A DNA stretch of 64,000 nucleotides from Candidula unifasciata (Eukaryota > Mollusca > Gastropoda > Stylommatophora > Geomitridae): positions 45,001-109,000 of the forward strand of contig CAJHNH020001114.1 of the NCBI GenBank assembly GCA_905116865.2, written 5' to 3'. Below, piece by piece: positions 11,213 through 23,818 of the stretch (position 1 is its first letter; the number at the start of each line of letters is the position of its first letter). Position numbers and translations under genes: made by a program. The notes under the pieces are model-generated. The model saw only the letters and a program-made list of their open reading frames with translations, had not been told where the DNA came from and searched no databases.

Positions 11213-13120
11213 TAGCTTTAAATCTTACCTAAAGTTCTCTCTGTATCTGTCTTCTCTCTCGTCTTATATTCTTTCTCTCTGTCCCATTCTTGTCTGTTTC
11301 AACATTTCTCCATTTTCTCCTACTTACTCTATCGCTTCGTCCTCCTGTCATTATCTTTACCCGTCTGTATATCTCCGCTTTGTATATATCTCTGCCTTTC
11401 TCTGTTTGGCAATATTTGTCTTTTTCTCTTTACGGCGTCACGAACATGAGAAACGAAAACCAACATAACGCTGTGATTAGAACAAAAGACAATCTTCACA
11501 TCTCCCATAACACTTCATGGGATTTAGAACTCAAGATAGTCTTCGCATCTCTTAAAACCCAAGGCAGTCTTCAGTCTTCACATCTCCCTCAACACTTCCC
11601 TGGGATAACCCGGAAGAAGAGCAGGACTTCAGCACCTTCAAGAAATCAAACAGAACGGATGCGCCGAATGTCAGCTAACCAGATTAGTGGTTGCGGACGT
11701 CATAAGCATGATAATTACTGAAGGGGAATCGATATCTGGCGCCTCTGTCACAGGCTACAGTGTTCTCACCTGCATTGTTTCCATTTGAATATTTGCAATT
11801 TCGTGATTTCTCGTTCACCTGCTGTAAACTTCGGCAGAAAATTCTGGTTCGCCTACAATTGTTTTACATAGCTTTTTTGTGTGTGCGCCTTTTAAACTGG
11901 CTGTCAGATCCAAGCCAACTTGCAGGTGCACACCTGATTTCGAAGCAAACACCACTGAGACTTTTACGATATTTTTGTTCGGGGAAAAAAGGGGGGGGGG
12001 GGGGGGGGGTTACGTCTGTTTCCACCCATCCCCAGTAATTACATAAAAATTCTACATAAAACATCAGTTCATTCTGTGTACGTACAATTATTATACATAT
12101 ATGTATCTGTGTACTACAGTCTACGCGTCAGTCCTGGGAACTTAACCCTACCATTGTAGGTCATGCCGATGTCGCTTGTGTCGTCAGTCTACATTAGTTT
12201 TCCCCAAACCATTTTAGCGTTTAATATTGCCAAAACCAGTCGCAGAAACCATTATATTTAAATGGTTGGTAGGCGGGAAATTGCGTAGTCGCCTTGCGTG
12301 CAAATGACAGCGAAAAGTACTATTGCCTTATCTTGTCTCTGGTTGTTTTTTCGTCATCGTTTCTGCGTTGCTCAAATGCTTCCCAAACTAGCGGCTACGT
12401 CCCTAAGATTGAGGCTGGATGGCATTTTGCAGCGGTTCAACAGCTGTTGGCGAGTTGTTTACTCTGGGGAGTATAATGGCATCCGAAACCGTTACCGGGA
12501 TTCAGTGGAAATCACATTAAGCGTTAAATTTAGCCGCATGTTGGGAGAGTAACCTTTGGGGCAGAGGTCTACAGCCTTTTGTAGGTGGCACCCCCTTGAG
12601 TACATGCCAAAGAACCAACGGCCTCCTTGAGTTTTTTCATGACCCCCCCCCCCGCCCCCCTCCTTTTCCTTTTGAAGCACTCCACCCCCTCCCCCCACAT
12701 AGCATAACAGTGATTAAATAAGGCCATACATTCCACAAGTGAGACGAAGTATGGTCATGTTGGTCGTTACATTGCTAGATCTCGTTTACCCCGAACTTAA
12801 CAAAGCTGTTCATAAGGTCTCTAATGGGGCTCCGGAACCCACACGGAAGTTTTATTATAAAACTTATTAAAAAACTTTAGTTTGGTGTGCACATCCGTTT
12901 TACAGATTTGGCATATTTGTGTGCATTTGGTTTCTCGCCTGTCAAGTTGATGTACTCTCGACTTTAAAGGAAAGCCATAATTAGTTGCCTTCTACGACAT
13001 GCTTGTTAGAGGAGCAGTATGCATACCCCCCCCCCCCCACCCCCCAGTGCGCTTCAGAACCCACGCGGGAAGTTTTTCACTCTTTATTCAAAGTGAAAAT
13101 GTTTTATGTGAGGTTGTAGT
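11213..13120. other. Spacer with G/C homopolymers and dispersed-repeat ends
   Basis: A T/C-rich block at 11230-11420 is followed by a loose repeat of CTTCACATCTCCC / CAAG.CAGTCTTC at 11490-11600. A poly-G run lies at about 11991-12009, and C-runs at about 12642-12660 and 13026-13040. The motifs CGGAACCCACACGGAAG (12830) and AGTTGCCTTCTACGACATGC (12982) belong to a dispersed repeat also seen at 4830 and 42775. No gene is supported. Confidence 0.5.
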
Positions 13121-13124
13121 TAAA

Positions 13125-13365
13125 GAGGTAAAGGTAAAGTCGGAAGAGGTGAACCAGCGTCACTGCACACGATTATAAACCTTAAGTGCTCTGCCACCAG
13201 TACGGACAGCTGATAAGAAACTGTCCGCACGTGTCGCCGTCCGCACTAAACTCCGTAGCTACAGCGACGTTACTCCATTACCCAAGTGTTAAGTTACCCA
13301 TTACCTGGAGGCTGACTGAACCCCGGGTACCGCCCGGTTTCGAACACCTGACGCGGGCTTCCTCA
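13125..13365 (-). mobile_element. tRNA-derived SINE family F, copy 1 (head truncated)
   Basis: This copy aligns over about 230 bp with 54498-54740: GGTAAAG.TCAAGTCGG, GTGAACCAGCGTCA, AAGTGCTCTGCCACCAGTAC, CTCCGTAGCTACAG.GACGTT, ACCCATTACCT and CGCCCGGTTTCGAACA. Orientation is inferred from the better-preserved copy, whose tRNA-like head lies on the right. Confidence 0.7.
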
Positions 13366-15960
13366 AGCATGTTTTGCAGTGTAGTTTGCACAAGCTTATT
13401 TACTAAATCCTAGTACAAATGCCTCGAATAAATAAATAGCGAAAGCAACGAAGCTTGCACTGATAAACTGTAATAAGCCATGTGTGACCTAATGAACGTT
13501 GCGACTGAAGAGCTTTCCACCTGGCGTTGGCAATCAATCGTCTATAGATTTCGTCACGCCTGTTATCTCTCATTACATCGTCTTGTTGTATAGTTTGTCA
13601 CCATTGTTGCTTGCGTCTGATTCCATCTAAGAGAGTCAGTAATTTGCGATTTCTCCTAAAAGACTTTATGTGAATCCCGCTTAGACAGACATCCATGATT
13701 CCTCCTCAGTCTCGCTGTCCTATAACTCTCAGCGATTGTGCAGATATTTCTGGCTTATTTTGTACATTTGTCCTGCTAGGGTCGGGTCGTAGGGGCACTT
13801 AGCACATCTCCCTTCCCCGTCATCTCCTCACCCAGTGTAATAGCCGTTATTGATACAAGACAACACTTGGGAGATGAACCTGAGTACACTATTTATAAAT
13901 AAACGCACTAACCCTTAGAGCTCGGATAATTGCGTGGAAGGATGGAGAGTCACGAGAGCGGAAGCTGTATGTCGGTGCTGCACTAGGAGCAGTTCTTGCA
14001 TCCATTTATAGCTGCTGCCATGTTGCTTCTCCTCCTTAAACTCGCCTTGTAAACGTTCCTTGTTAATGTATACTTTTCCTGTCTGCCAATGGAAAAGTCA
14101 AATACTCGTCTGGGGTTGCGTGATGGAGATTGCATTGCATGTCGTATAATACTTGCAACATTTGCTGGTTTCTTCCTACTTGAAATGCTCAAGTTAGAGC
14201 ATCAAGAGATGGGCATATAGACGTCTGAGTTTGCAGCCGAGACTGTGTTTGAAGATCCATTGCAGCTTGCCTTTGGTGTGAAAGAAGCACCTGATTGATT
14301 TCCTTGAGACGATTGAACTTTTGCACAGCTTATCTTAATTGTCATCGTCATTATCAGATTCTGCTTACAACTTAAAGTGATGTCGAGGAATAGTTGATAG
14401 TCTAGCGCTCGATGGGTTGGCATATTGTGTGCATCTAAATGTATGTAATGTCTTTAATCCATTGTCTGCATAGACGCCCTCTTATTTAAGTGTGACGCTT
14501 GTGATGGTAACATGTGTTGCTCTTATCCGAGGAGGACTCAGGACCAGTTTTTGTCCAAGTGTGTTCCAGTCTGCTTGGGGCTCTAAGACGGAATTAATAA
14601 ATTAAGAGTTTACAAGCGATTAATAATATAGCTAAATAAAGATTTATTCACATAACTGTAAACCAGATAGGACTTATCGTCATATAAACTTGTGCCTAGG
14701 CGCATTTTTCATTACAGAAAACGCCTGCGGGGCACTTAGGTCCCCCTGATAGAATCGCATATTGCCCAATATACAGGGGTCTTCTCTCCCCCCCCCCCCC
14801 CACCCTTCTTTCTACGTCCTGTCCGTCCCGGAGCTTGGATTTGCTGGCGGTTTCTTGATGTTTATTTCGCCTGCAGAGAGAATGTAATTAGGGCCAATTA
14901 GCGGTGTCTTAAGAGTGCCCTTTTTATGTGAAATCACAAATTGTGTCCTAACGAGTAAACCAGTTTTGACCCCTTTCCTTTACTTTCTATTTATGGTTAA
15001 TTGGTCATTAAACACGTTTTTCTGTTTCAGTGTTGGTTTTGTACTGGCTTATTTTTCGCCCAATCTCTGAAGTTTAACTGGGTTTGCTAGTAGGCAACGA
15101 TCTCTGATTATGTCGCCCCAAATGAAGATTAATGTGCCACCCCTGAACGGAAATTGACTAGGAATATCAACTTGTAGGAAAGGTGAAAAAAAACATGAGT
15201 TGGTCTGTTTGTATTTTGATATAGGAAACTAAATAAGCTGTTCTTTGAAGTGACCTATAGTTTAAAAAATTTCCAAACAGCAGTCCTTACCCACATTGGG
15301 CAACATACATGTAAAATTGAGCAAAGTACATGGGATTTGTTGCTGTGGTTACCTAATTTGAGCTCAGACGGTAACTTATGTCGCATCTTCAGGTCGCAAG
15401 CGCTAGAAGGCTGAGTGAAATTCAGGCCAGTCTAGGTTTCGAAACATGTTCTATCAGTTCTTTTTTTACTAAGACGTTTTTTTCTAATGCCACGCTGTTT
15501 GCTGTCTATACCATGAACGTATCGGGGGAGGGGGGAAAAAAAAGGGGGGGGGGGGGGGGGAAGTGAGCTTTCTTTCACCATGTTGTAAACGACCAGTTAA
15601 CTTTGACATCAATTTACCTTTGTCACGCTTTTTGTTAAAACATTACCCTTGTGTATATCAGCAGTTAACAGTGTTTTACTTATACATTTCGCTGGCTATC
15701 GTGATTGATGCCAATTTGTCGACTGATTGACAGTGCTCAGTCTCTTTCACACATTGACGATGGACAGTTTGTGCCTGGAATTTGATGAGCATTAGCCGTC
15801 CTCTACATATTCAGCTGTTGATGTGATGTACTTCTCCCAGCCTCTTCGACTTCCGGATATACTGGTGAATCCTTCCCGCACAGGACTGCAGGCTACGCTG
15901 GGCTGGTGTGGCTGTTGAGGGAGGCCCAGGTATAACTTCCTTGGAGGTTGCCCTGTTCGC
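13366..15960. other. Unclassified spacer
   Basis: No repeat or gene is identified with confidence. Minus frames at 14423-14202 and 14192-13983 have plausible amino-acid composition but no family I know. C-run at about 14790-14802 and G-run at about 15545-15560. Confidence 0.4.
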
Positions 15961-15972
15961 CTGTCACCAGCA

Positions 15973-16178
15973 CTGAGATTCTTCTGTCCCGGTGTGTCAA
16001 ACCTACAGGTTCTGTCGCTCTCATCCAGACTGAGATTCTTCTGTCCCAGTGTGTCAAACCTTCAGGTTCTGTCGCTCTCATCCAGACAGATCTTCTGTCC
16101 CGGTGTGTCAAACCTTCAGGTTATGTCGCTCTCATCCAGACTGAGATCTTCTGATTTCAGGGTGTTTCAAACTTTTAA
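15973..16178. repeat. ~57-bp minisatellite, 3-4 units
   Basis: Units share ACTGAGATTCTTCTGTCCC, GTGTGTCAAACCT.CAGGTT and TCGCTCTCATCCAGAC. The third unit is shorter and the fourth decays. The repetitive Pro/Ser/Ile peptides in this region are translation artefacts. Confidence 0.85.
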
Positions 16179-16452
16179 GGGGGTAGCCCTGAGAGGATAA
16201 ATGGCACGTATGCACGCATTGCGGAACTCCACACTCTAGAACCAAATCACATCCACGGTTCTGTTATCGAGTACCGGCCCTGTATGAATATTTCTCATCC
16301 ACTGTACTTTGACTTGGCATCGACTGACCTCCATTAGACAGTCCCTCGTTGCTGATGTCGTTTTTCTAACAACGGAGACCTGATTGCGGGAGACGTTATT
16401 CCTGACATATGTTCTTGTATCATCCCCAGAAAGCTGAAGAAGAGGGTAGACA

Positions 16453-16858
16453 AATGCGTCGCATTAAAAAATTGATACCATTGACTTCGCAGCCGCAAAA
16501 ATTGATACCATTGACTTCGCAGCCGCACATCATTTCCTGGTTCGCTAACAGAGCCGGAAAGCCGCGGTGTTTCCCACATTTGCTATTTTCCATTACAGCA
16601 GGAACTCGCTCCCCCCCCCCCCCCCCCCTGGTCCAACCTTTTTCCCCACATTCCATCACAGCCGCAGTGTTTTCTACCCTTGCCATGTTAGTCACAACCA
16701 CCGTCTGTCACAGCAGACGTCCGTCATGTTCGCCACCTTTCCTAGGGTCCGTCACTGCCGGAAAGCCGCTGTTTTTGCCACCTTTGCCATTTTCTGTCAC
16801 AGCCTGAAGCGTTGTTTGCCATCTTTGTCGTGTTCTGTCCCAGCGGACATGTAGGCGC
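16453..16858. repeat. Short duplication plus degenerate ~60-bp repeat
   Basis: A 29-bp unit (AAATTGATACCATTGACTTC...) occurs twice at about 16467-16526. From 16560 a loose repeat of TTCC.TCACAGC.G...TTTGCCA continues to 16850, including an 18-base C-run at about 16611-16628. Confidence 0.6.
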
Positions 16859-17458
16859 GTTAGTGCAGTAGTTTGTTTGTCGGGCAGATATTGGCATCCA
16901 GGTCAGTCCACGCTAAAATAGGCACCTTGAAATGTTCTGGGAAGTCAAGGCACCAGGCATGATGACATCCCCCATCAAGTGATTGGTCTGTGAGACAAGC
17001 ATCCAATGCCCGATGGCTCACTGACATGAGCCGCAACTGTAGAGACATTCCACGTACGATTTCGTGCATACTGTAGGCATCACGCTGGCAACGATCAGTT
17101 TAGCAATTGAAGCAAGCCGTATTTCGCGTGTCGGCACAAACACTTCAAAAGCTTGTGCGTAGTCATACCGGCTCGATCAATGGCACCTTTGATCTGGCTA
17201 GTGTCTAGCACCAGTGCTATTGATTAACAATCAGTTGTGTACAGCTCTGACGATCACGGGCATCAGACAGTTCTTGTCTGTGGAGCTAACTGGAGAATCG
17301 CACGGCACGCTGACCTTGCCGGCGCCGGGTCATCTGAGTGAGCTGACATTAACGATGTTTCAATCTCAGCAACTCCCTCTTTGTGAACGGACGTCGTGTA
17401 TGTTGTATTTGTTGCTGTATCCAGGTTCGGTTCTCTCTTTCTGTATTATTCAGGGAAG
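16859..17458. other. Unclassified spacer
   Basis: A minus frame at 17069-16860 (69 codons, no known domain) and a plus frame at 17214-17465 show no recognised motif. No transposon end is seen. Confidence 0.35.
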
Positions 17459-17556
17459 TAAATAAAGGACCACTTTCCACGACTTCAGGCTATTGGGCAG
17501 ATAGGGCTAGACCTATATTTCATAGACCAATCGGGACTTGGTGTGGCACGTCACGT
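17459..17556 (-). mobile_element. SINE family C, 3' fragment
   Basis: AAAGGACCACTTTCCACG, GATAGGGCTAGACCTATA, CATAGACCAATCGG and CACTTGG-like order match the 3' half of the fuller copies at 25801-26062 and 60988-61258. The tRNA-like head is absent. Confidence 0.65.
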
Positions 17557-18280
17557 GCTGCGAAGTCAAAGTGATTGTGATACTGACATCACACATGAAG
17601 TGCCTGTTGGTCGTTCAAAACCCCCTAGCCCTAAATACTAAGTGGCCTCAAAGCTTCTGTTTCAGAATTCATCTAGTTTTATCATCATCATTAAAAACCA
17701 CTTCTGCCGTTAAGCGGCGTGGGGAGGAATAATTTGCGATCCAGTGCACGTTGGCTGCCTCTGGCTATTGTCATGCCCTGAAGGCGTAGTGTCTTTAATG
17801 TTGTCTCCATATTTCCGCGGCACCTAAATAACCGAATCTGATCTAACAATCGTTTTGTATAAGTCGATAGTGTCAGCGATTATTTGCATACCTATGATTC
17901 ATTTGTTAAAATATGCATGCACTAAATCAGTGGTACATAGATTTTGTATAGGTAGCAGGCCCAGAAGCCTGGGGTAGCTCTATTGCTATTGATGTATTAT
18001 GAATGGCGCCAGTGTTAAGAAACAACGGTCTCCTTTGTCCTCAGAAAATGCAAAACTGATTGAAGGAGCATTGCAGGCGCGCCGCGTTCTTTTATGCAGC
18101 ACAGCTTTTAAGCAGTGCAGCAAGTCCAGCTAAAGATTTGTATTTTATTTTTTGATATGGGAATATTGCACGTTGCTAATCCGCTATATCTTTAGTGCGT
18201 ATGTGCGCCGCATATTTTGTCCTGCATATTTTTTTGTTTCTTCCTCTCTCTGTCTTCACTACATGTTCCACTGATCTAAG
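17557..18280. other. Unclassified spacer
   Basis: I see no gene, RNA or clear repeat boundary. Confidence 0.4.
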
Positions 18281-18282
18281 AG

Positions 18283-18525
18283 GTGAAAAGACGCTAACTT
18301 TGGATAGGACACATGGTGTGAACCGGAGAACAATATAACTAAAATGTATTTGCACTGGAACCTAGAGACATAGTAATGAAAGATCAAAAACACATAGAGC
18401 TAGATAGATGAGTTAAATTGGGAGAACATGGAGAGAGCTGCATGTAAAAGCGAGGGGTAGAATAACTTAGCGCGAATTAGAGGGCCTATGCTCCATTAGA
18501 AAGACAAAAGAAGAAGATTGCAGAA
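18283..18525 (+). pseudogene. LINE ORF2 C-terminal tail, heavily decayed
   Basis: Fragments in shifting frames read WIGHMV, ENNITKM, RTWRELHVKARGRI and EGLCSIRKTKEED. Together these follow the common invertebrate LINE ending ...IGHTLR...NNITR...RGRPRNTWRR...GLCSTR. The same family is seen, equally worn, at 30260-30450. Confidence 0.6.
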
Positions 18526-18554
18526 TGTTTCCTTCGTGCCAGCCGCAAGTGTAC

Positions 18555-18602
18555 TTGCAAAGGGCCGCATGCGACCCGTGGGCCGCCAGTTTGACATGCC
18601 TG
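18555..18602. mobile_element. Possible solitary hAT terminus
   Basis: GGGCCGCATGCGACCCGTGG followed by GCCGCCAGTTTGACATGCCTG resembles the widespread animal hAT end in which CAGGGGTGTCAAACT forms the terminal inverted repeat (here read outward). No matching left end was found nearby. Confidence 0.35.
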
Positions 18603-18629
18603 GTGTAGGACATATTGTTGGAGGTATTG

Positions 18630-18835
18630 TGAGAAGTAATGGACACTAGAACTAGTAACTGGCAAGATTGGTTGGGAAAGAGCAAGAGGAAGGCAACGAG
18701 ATAAAATACCTGGATGACCTGGCCAAATGGATGGGGCTAAACAAAAACATTGAGCTGATCGGCGATACTGGTGATCGTGTGAGGCAGCGAAAGACTACAG
18801 TCGATGCTTACAGACAGAGCACATGATATGATAAT
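18630..18835 (+). pseudogene. LINE ORF2 C-terminal tail
   Basis: ELVTGKIGWERARGRQRDKI, then (shifted) LIGDTGDRVRQRKTTVDAYR, is the GKIxxxRxRGRQRxK...DRxxWRxxxANAYR ending of a LINE family. It is followed by an ATG/ATA-rich tail (GATATGATAATGATGG) typical of short microsatellite LINE 3' ends. No reverse transcriptase is retained. Confidence 0.7.
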
Positions 18836-19184
18836 GATGGTAACAAGAGACTCCGGGACCTGAGACTTAATGCCCCTATAGATGTTTAGGTTAAGGTTTT
18901 TTTTATTGGGAGCCCATGTTTTTTGTTTCTAAACACTGTATTTGCACTTTAATGTTTTTGTATAACGAAAGGGGGCCGACGCTGTGCGATGCACACCGGA
19001 TGTAAGGACAGTCAGCAGGTTTCTGTGATCCAGATAACAGCGGGCGGTCTGGGCCTTCAGAATCGGGACATCTGAAGTGGATTTGAATAATATTGACGTC
19101 AGGTTTTGCTCCCTTTCTCCTTTTTACCTGCCTTTGTTGTGTGTCAATATGTCTTGTGTGTATACGTGTGTGTTTAATAGTTAT

Positions 19185-19505
19185 GTTAGTAAGTTTATTG
19201 CATGTTAGGTCCAGATGTTAGTAGGTTTATTGCATGTTAGGTCCAGATGTTAGTAGGTTTATTGCATGTTAGGTCCAGATGTTAGTAGGTTTATTGCATG
19301 TTAGGTCCAGATGTTAGTAGGTTTATTGCATGTTAGGTCCAGATGTTAGTAGGTTTATTGCATGTTAGGTCTAGATGTTAGTAGGTTTATTGCATGTTAG
19401 GTCTAGATGTTAGTAGGTTTATTGCATGTTAGGTCTAGATGTTAGTAGGTTTATTGCCTGTTAGGTGCAGATGTTAGTAGGTTTACTGCCTGTTAGTTCT
19501 AGATC
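19185..19505. repeat. 32-bp minisatellite, ~10 units
   Basis: Units of GTTAGTAGGTTTATTGCATG + TTAGGTCCAGAT repeat almost perfectly. A CCAGAT to CTAGAT variant takes over in later units and the edges decay, a pattern expected from array spreading by unequal exchange. Confidence 0.95.
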
Positions 19506-19819
19506 AACAGATACACGCAGCTTGGAACTGCAGCTTATGAAATGTGTTGTAGTGGCTATATGATAAGTATATATGCTGTCTTGTGTAGGCTTTTCTTTAT
19601 ATATTTATTCGCTTTACGCGCGGGCGGTTATTATGTATGCTAGCTAGTGTATTGTTTTAGACAACAGATAACAGCCTGGGGCTGCAAATCCTGACATCTG
19701 ATACAATAGATAGGTGTATGAGAATTATGTTTGTAGGTTTTTGATTTGTTTTGTCTGTCTCTCTTTCTCTGTATGTGTTTTAGATAATTTATGCGTGTTA
19801 TATAATACCATACCGGGCA

Positions 19820-19975
19820 TACACCAAAAGATGAAGATCACGAGGTAGACCAAGACAAGACGGAAAGATGAACTTAGAGAAACGCCACAGCAGCACGATG
19901 TCTATGGTCGAGGCAGAAGAGCAGATGTCTCCATAGATACCCGAAGCAGCAAAAGAGGAGGCGGGGGAGGGGGAG
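19820..19975 (+). pseudogene. LINE ORF2 C-terminal tail
   Basis: RSRGRPRQDGKMNLE..RHSSTMSMVEAE..., then PEAAKEEA after a stop, parallels the tail at 48716-49112 (ARGRQRTRWKDNIRETLQQH...TAVKEEV) position by position with substitutions and one shift. It is the same LINE family, only the last ~50 codons. Confidence 0.6.
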
Positions 19976-19979
19976 AATC

Positions 19980-20865
19980 ACACATAGTGTAATGAACGAA
20001 CAGTAGTCTGAGTCCTGATAGAGCGTTAAAGGAGAGAGCGTTTAAGATCCATCACTGTGAAGACGTCACTTGACGCACAAACTTCCATTGAACATATATA
20101 TTTACATTACAGCGTGAAGGCATGTTGATATATCGTTCTGTTTATGAGGGTTACTGTGGCCATATATCTCTGATATATATATAAAAAAAAACAAAAAAAC
20201 TTGGGCATGATTAAACGAGACGTACCTGGGTGTTCCTGCATGCGGTGCATTCAGAGAAAAGCACACACGCATTATAGTTTTACAGCGGTCTAGGAGTGAG
20301 CGTAAACCCCAGCAAGCACATGTTTATTACGCATGTAAATTTATTTATGATGCATTCAAACGTGTGTGTACTCTCTTCTGAATGTCAGTGGGAGGCCTGT
20401 AATCATATGTACACATCTTTCTGCGTCTTTTACCGTCAAGTCATTTCTGCAGAGAGGGAGGGAATTTGTGCTATATATTGAATGTTATCTGCTGCGTACA
20501 ATTCATTTCGCGATACCTGTTGGTACATCCGAATGTTGGCAGGTGTGCGCAGGTAGATTTGATCAATTGATCATTGTAGAGCAGTGTTGATTCCCAAAAA
20601 AGCTACCTTTCTATTGTCTTTTATTATATATCCATGGAGGATCCCACACTTTAAGTTCTACTGAAAAACTTCTAATTTATCAGTGTTAGAACAGGCATGG
20701 GAGGCCAAGAACCAGGCCATCAGGACACTTTAGGACTAGCTAGGAAAACATCCGTTAGTCCCTGACTGATGGGTGGGTGTTTATCTATATATTTATATAC
20801 ATATAATTACTGTTGGATAGGAACACACAAAGCTTACTCGCTGTCTCACTCACTCACTGACTCAT

Positions 20866-20868
<3 letters not shown>
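19980..20868. other. Unclassified spacer
   Basis: AT-rich stretches and short A-runs (20187-20205). No gene or complete repeat is seen. Confidence 0.4.

Positions 20869-20944
<76 letters not shown>
20869..20944. repeat. (CT)n microsatellite
   Basis: About 38 uninterrupted CT units, preceded by CTCACTCACTCACTGA. Confidence 0.95.
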
Positions 20945-20946
<2 letters not shown>

Positions 20947-21365
20947 TATTCAGTGGTAGCAACCAATAGTCTGATGTGTACAACACTCAATCTGGTCCCT
21001 GCTCGTGTCTCTCGACCAGTAATGAATACAAACGTCATTAAACCTCAGTGCTGTCCTCAGTTTCAGAGAAATGTTACACGCGAGATAACGGGCGTCCAGT
21101 GGTTAAGCCGTCTAGGAATATGTATGCTTCTAGATTGATCCTGCAGACTAAGCTTCTAGATTGATCCTGCAGACTATCGCCGGTATACTCACGTATGAAT
21201 CTGTGTAGTGTCCACCCAGATCTTTTTGCGCGATTGATCTGCAGTTGATCTATTCCTCTTTCTTTGCCCACCATGTTTGCCTTATTGATTTCTCCTTTAT
21301 TTCGATAACGAGAAGGCGTCTGTGGCAAAGGTTTTGTAAAGTTTTACCATGCAGATGAAAGAAGG

Positions 21366-21675
21366 CGCTGTGAACGCAGTTTTATCACTGATAATCAAGG
21401 GCTGTGAACGCAGTTTTATCACTCTGATAATCAAGTGCTGTGAACGCAGTTTTATCACTCTGATAATCAGGGACTGTGAACGCAGTTTTATCCCTCTGAT
21501 AATCAGGGACTGTGAACGCAGTTTTATCACACTGATAGTTAGTTGCTGTGAACGCAGTTTTATCACACTGATAGTTAGTTGCTGTGAATGCAGTTTCATC
21601 GCCCTGACAGGGGCTTTGAACCCAGTTTAATCACCCTGATAGTCTGGGGCATTTAACCCAGTTTTATCATGCTCA
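21366..21675. repeat. 36-bp minisatellite, ~8 units
   Basis: Units carry GCTGTGAACGCAGTTTTATC + ACTCTGATAATCAAGT. Because 36 is divisible by three, both strands show repeating 12-residue peptides (CERSFITLII on plus, IKLRSQ on minus). The first unit is three bases short, and later units diverge. Confidence 0.9.
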
Positions 21676-23240
21676 TAGTAAAGGGAAGTTTTACCAAGGT
21701 GTCGAAGTCAGCGGGCTATTTGTTGGCAGGATGCTTTGCCTTGATTGTAACAAGGGTATGAGTGATACATTTCTTAGAGAGCAATGGCAAACTATTTAAC
21801 GTGAAGATTTAGTAAAACCACTCAACCAGTCAATGATGGAGTTGGTTGGCGATGATCTTTAAAAGCACTGGCAACTGCAGCTCCAATTTTTAAAAGACGA
21901 TGTCGTGAGAGCCCTTATTGAGGTAAACTGTTATCTCGTTTGTTTTCCTCCCACTTAACTGTGTCAGACTACAATCTCATTGTTTTGGCTGCCAGCAAAG
22001 TCATTTCCCGTCATCTTGACCCTCTCGTCCCCTCTGGTGTCCAGGTGGTGTGCACAAATGTGCCCAATTGTATGCCTTGTGTATGATTCCCATCAGAATC
22101 TGTTAATCCTTCTTTCCTTCGTTTGCATTACCGACCTCTGTTTCTTCACACTTTGCTGGTTATCGTATGCCCTTTATAAGCCGAGTTGAGCGATAGAGCC
22201 ATTTCATTTGTTTTCTAGTGCAATCTACCGATGAAGAACTTTGAGGTTAAACTAATAATAAATAATTGAAAGTACATCTGGTACAGATTCCCGAAGGCAG
22301 TGACGTAAGTTGTATTCAGGTCAGACGTATACATGGAGCCTTTCTCTTAGAAACCGCTTCAATGATCACCCAACGCTACAGGGTTCTGCCAGTGCATACC
22401 TCTTCTTGTTGAGCCTTTTCTACCCCAGGGTACAAATGAAATGGAGATATTGAAAGTTTTCAGTTTTGAAACTTATGCATCTTCTTTCACATTGTATGCA
22501 GGGCTGGCATATAATACATTGTGATAGAATAACACTTGAGGAGACAAGAAATTTAGTTCTGTCACACGTATCACTGATCAGCTGTTGTTACGGGAAATTG
22601 CAGGTGCCTCTTCTACTTCTCAGGCCCTGTGGTATAAGTCATTCTTCTATAATTGATATGAAATGCATACACTGTCGTTTTTCATGTTTTCGAAATGGTT
22701 CATCCACGTGATAAAGGCAGCACTTAGTTAATCATAAGCAAAGGATCGTCGCTATTACGGTATTATGTATGTAAATGTTGAATGGAGATTCTGTTTTGAA
22801 CGATACCGAGACGCGAAGACTACCACTACTGATAAATATTAGAGGGCGCCTGTTGTTGGCTACTAAAAAACGTGTGTGTTTGACAACAGGAGACCATTGT
22901 TGACAGTTGAGATAATGGACAACGGCGAGAGCATGAAATTGCGTCCACACACGAATTATGTTGGAGATAGCTAGATTGATGATATATATAGTAGTATAAA
23001 CTGTGCATCAGCCTGTCAGGCAGCGGAGGTTGCACAAGCAGAGAAACGGAGGCAGACTAGAAAGAACCATATCACTAATCCCACACTGCGGCTTCCACTT
23101 GTTGTCCGCACTGCTCAAATACTTTCCAGGTTCATATTGGACTAATCAGCGACTTTCGTACTCATAATCCTTAATCATTGTCACTTTGGATGAAACGTGG
23201 TCACTATTACTCGTGATGCACGAACAGAACAATAAGCGAG
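21676..23240. other. Unclassified spacer
   Basis: Several short frames exist on both strands without recognisable domains. I see no transposon end or RNA gene. Confidence 0.35.
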
Positions 23241-23405
23241 CACAAATGGAAGTTTGTGACAGTCATTATACCCCTCTGCTGTGCACAAGTTTGTGACAGT
23301 CATTATACCCCTCAACTGCCCACAAGTTTGTGACAGTCATTGTACCCCTCTACTGTCCACAAGTTTCTGACAAGTCATTATACCTCTCTGCTGTCCACAA
23401 GTTTG
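23241..23405. repeat. ~38-bp minisatellite, 4 units
   Basis: AAGTTTGTGACAGTCATTAT + ACCCCTCTGCTGTGCAC is repeated four times with small changes. Confidence 0.85.
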
Positions 23406-23818
23406 GCCATCTGGAACATATGATGGCAGTTAGTAACTGCGCTGTCATCACTTAACCTTTGCTCTCCATTGCTTTTCAAGGACGCTTAAAATTTCCATAA
23501 ACCATGTTGGGGCATTTCGTTGTTTGAAGATGTTTAGGGCGAGAGAAGTGACTGCATAGAGCTCGTTGTTTTCGCATATGCCTGTCTCTTACCGCAGAGT
23601 GGCTAGTTGCATGCACACATAAGAGCACGATTCTGTAACTCCAGCAACTATCTCCGAAACGCCTGCCCTCGACAGCCTTCAGATGGAATCTGGAACTCAC
23701 AAATGAACGTACGAGACAAACGTCTCACTACTGGATCGAGACCTACTGAGCAACTAGTGCCCAATGACAATTATGCCACTGATGTTTATGCCTTTTTGTC
23801 CACAATGCCCTAAACCCG

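Noticed and set aside
19185..19505. CRISPR-like regular repeat
   Set aside because: Units are head to tail without unique spacers; this is a minisatellite in eukaryotic DNA. The same applies to the other arrays.
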